A stretch of DNA of 64,000 nucleotides, taken from assembly GCA_014867205.1 (NCBI GenBank), contig WGUO01000003.1, positions 1 to 64,000 of the forward strand, written 5' to 3'. Below the pieces are notes generated by a model, which made no database searches, was not told where the DNA came from, and saw nothing but the letters and a program-made list of their open reading frames with translations. This DNA is from Muribaculaceae bacterium. GTDB lineage: Bacteria; Bacteroidota; Bacteroidia; Bacteroidales; Muribaculaceae. Numbering within the stretch: position 1 is the first letter of the stretch; each line of letters opens with the position of its first letter. The translations under genes were made by a program, and so were the position numbers. This document shows, piece by piece, positions 62,453-64,000 of this stretch.

Positions 62453-64000
62453 ATGAACCGAAAATTTATCTGGCCTCTGTGTCTCGCCGCAGGCGCAGCC
62501 TCGGCCTTTGCCGCTACCGGCACCGGTGTCATTGTGCAGACCGATGCCTACCGCTGGCAGGGCGACACAATCTATCAGAATGAATTCAAGGCGTGGGCCG
62601 AGAACCCATACCGGATCCGGAGCACCTACAAGGGTCGTCCCGGATATTTCATGCCGATCTCGCAGGAGTGGAAGCGCAAGAACGACCTGACGCCCTATCC
62701 CGTGCTTGAGGGAGGCAACCTGCTGCACCGCGCCATCTACAATATGGCGCTCGACGAGATGGTGAACGCCGTCGAGCCTGACACCACGCTCCGCACCGGC
62801 AAGGAATGGGCCGGCGTGTGGACCCGCGACGTCAGCTATTCGATTATCCTCTCTATGGCGGCACTTCAGCCCGAGGCCTCGATGATCTCGCTGATGAAGA
62901 AGGTTAATCCGTCGGGTCAGATCATCCAGGATACCGGCTCGGGAGGCGCATGGCCCATATCGACCGACCGCATGGTCTGGGTGCTCGCAGCCTGGGAGGT
63001 CTATAAGGTGACAGGCGACAAGGCATGGCTCGAGAAGGTATATCCGATCGCACTGCGCAGTTTCGAGAAGGATGACAAGACAATCCGCAGTGAGCGCGGC
63101 CTGGTCAAGGGCGAGACATCGTTCATAGACTGGCGCGAGCAGAGTTATCCGAAATGGATGCAGACCGCCGACATATCGCAGAGCGAGGCGATGGGTACCA
63201 ACGTGATGTATGCCGCCGCCCTGAAGGCCGTCTCGGAGATGGCCTCGATACTCGGCCAGAAAAAAGTGGCTGCCGAATACGCCGAGAAGTCCGCACAACT
63301 CGCCGCTGCGATTGACAAGGCATTCTATATGCCCGACAAGGGGTACTACGGCATGTATACTTATGGCCGCGACAACCTGATACTCAATCCGCGCGCCGAG
63401 ACACTCGGCGAGGCCCTGGCCATACTCTACGACATAGCCCCAGCCGAGCGGCAGAAGGAGATCTCGCAGAGCAATCCGACCACACCGTTCGGTCCGGCGA
63501 TATTCTATCCGCAGATTGCCGACATGCCTAACTACCACAATAATGCCCTCTGGCCCTGGGTGGGCGCATACTGGACGCTTGCGCAGGCCAAGACCGGCAA
63601 CGAGGCCGGCGTCGTCGAGGGCATCGGCTCGGTTTTCCGTCCCGCAGCACTGTTCTGTACCAATAAGGAGAACTTCAATCTCGACAACGGCGACATATAC
63701 ACCGAGCTCAACTCATCGAACATGCTGTGGTGTCTGGCCGGAAACATAGCGCTGACCCAGCAGGTGCTCTTCGGAATACACTTCGAGAAGGATGGTCTCC
63801 GCATCGCTCCGTTCGTGCCCGAGGCGTTCGCCGGCACGCGCACGCTGTCGAACTTCCCATATCGTGGGGCGCGCCTTGACATAACCGTCAGTGGCTATGG
63901 CAACCGCGTGAAGTCGATGACGCTCAACGGCAAGTCTCTCGACCCGATGAAGACTATTCCGGCCAAAATGCTGGCCAAGGGTGGAAGTCTGAAGGTAGAG
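62453..64000 (+). CDS. Six-hairpin glycosidase (GH63/MGH1-like), partial at window end
   Basis: At least 516 residues, open at the right edge, beginning 16 bp after the rnr stop. A signal peptide (about 1-20) is followed by an (alpha/alpha)6-barrel-like sequence. Landmarks include GGNLLHRAIYNMALDEM, RTGKEWAGVWTRDVSYSI (a conserved substrate-site motif of the MGH1/GH63-like clan), SGGAWPISTDRMVW, RGETSF-like KGETSFIDWREQSYP, and NYHNNALWPWVGAYW. The exact family and substrate (a glucoside or mannoside) cannot be fixed. The beta-sandwich tail (LSNFPYRGARLDITVSGYG) is still running at base 64000. Confidence 0.75.
   Translation, partial: MNRKFIWPLCLAAGAASAFAATGTGVIVQTDAYRWQGDTIYQNEFKAWAENPYRIRSTYKGRPGYFMPISQEWKRKNDLTPYPVLEGGNLLHRAIYNMALDEMVNAVEPDTTLRTGKEWAGVWTRDVSYSIILSMAALQPEASMISLMKKVNPSGQIIQDTGSGGAWPISTDRMVWVLAAWEVYKVTGDKAWLEKVYPIALRSFEKDDKTIRSERGLVKGETSFIDWREQSYPKWMQTADISQSEAMGTNVMYAAALKAVSEMASILGQKKVAAEYAEKSAQLAAAIDKAFYMPDKGYYGMYTYGRDNLILNPRAETLGEALAILYDIAPAERQKEISQSNPTTPFGPAIFYPQIADMPNYHNNALWPWVGAYWTLAQAKTGNEAGVVEGIGSVFRPAALFCTNKENFNLDNGDIYTELNSSNMLWCLAGNIALTQQVLFGIHFEKDGLRIAPFVPEAFAGTRTLSNFPYRGARLDITVSGYGNRVKSMTLNGKSLDPMKTIPAKMLAKGGSLKVE

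Noticed and set aside
62081..63538. 485-residue open frame on the minus strand
   Set aside because: Antisense to rnr and the glycosidase; composition is that of a shadow frame.

Overview
The window looks like chromosomal DNA of a gut Bacteroidales bacterium, most likely of the Muribaculaceae type. The reasons are the GC-rich core genes, promoters of the Bacteroidota TAnnTTTG class rather than TATAAT, SusE/F-like and Mfa1/FimB/DUF4906 surface lipoproteins, a TopA without obvious zinc fingers, and glycoside hydrolases typical of this group. The genus assignment is inference only.

Layout. (1) 0.1-6.5 kb is a small carbohydrate locus: a GH5 mannanase-like enzyme, a sialate O-acetylesterase-like SGNH enzyme, an AraC regulator and a divergent GH36 alpha-galactosidase. 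Together they suggest galactomannan use. (2) 6.6-13.4 kb holds two coupled DUF4230 proteins, a helical-repeat/OB-like protein, a lipoprotein, a MATE exporter and two SH3-domain secreted proteins. (3) 13.5-16.3 kb holds a 430-bp hairpin-rich element with 17-bp terminal inverted repeats, an orphan SusE/F-like protein, and three 33-bp tandem repeats just upstream of a strong promoter. (4) 16.3-20.3 kb holds an AAA/DUF4143 ATPase, two secreted proteins of unknown function and a 7-alpha-hydroxysteroid-dehydrogenase-like SDR. (5) 20.4-30.2 kb is one minus-strand fimbrial operon: DUF3575, DUF3868/OmpA, Mfa1-like, FimB/Mfa2-like, fimbrillin-like, DUF4906 and a thioredoxin-like lipoprotein. (6) 30.3-31.8 kb holds an apparent invertible promoter flanked by 26-bp inverted repeats, next to a tyrosine recombinase. 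In this assembly the promoter points away from the fimbrial operon (OFF). (7) 32.3-43.9 kb is an accessory region, increasingly AT-rich to the right: nitroreductase, AlbA_2/Schlafen-like protein, an AEP primase-helicase-PLD protein of the TOTE conflict-system type, an 860-bp noncoding stretch full of inverted repeats, a small DNA-binding protein, and a three-gene cassette (Dam-type methylase, PD-(D/E)xK-DGQHR fusion, SF2 helicase) that looks like a restriction-modification or defence system. It abuts tRNA-Leu and tRNA-Pro genes. (8) 44.4-64 kb is mostly core: a SNF2 helicase with an unknown partner, MeaB, two DUF1573 proteins, topA, an AsmA-like protein, metG, tRNA-Pro, rnr, and a six-hairpin glycosidase cut by the window edge.

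The two systems most worth following are the phase-variable fimbrial switch and the methylase/nuclease-DGQHR/helicase cassette. The TOTE-type gene and its unusually structured downstream DNA come next. No database search was possible; family names come from motifs and remembered family architecture.
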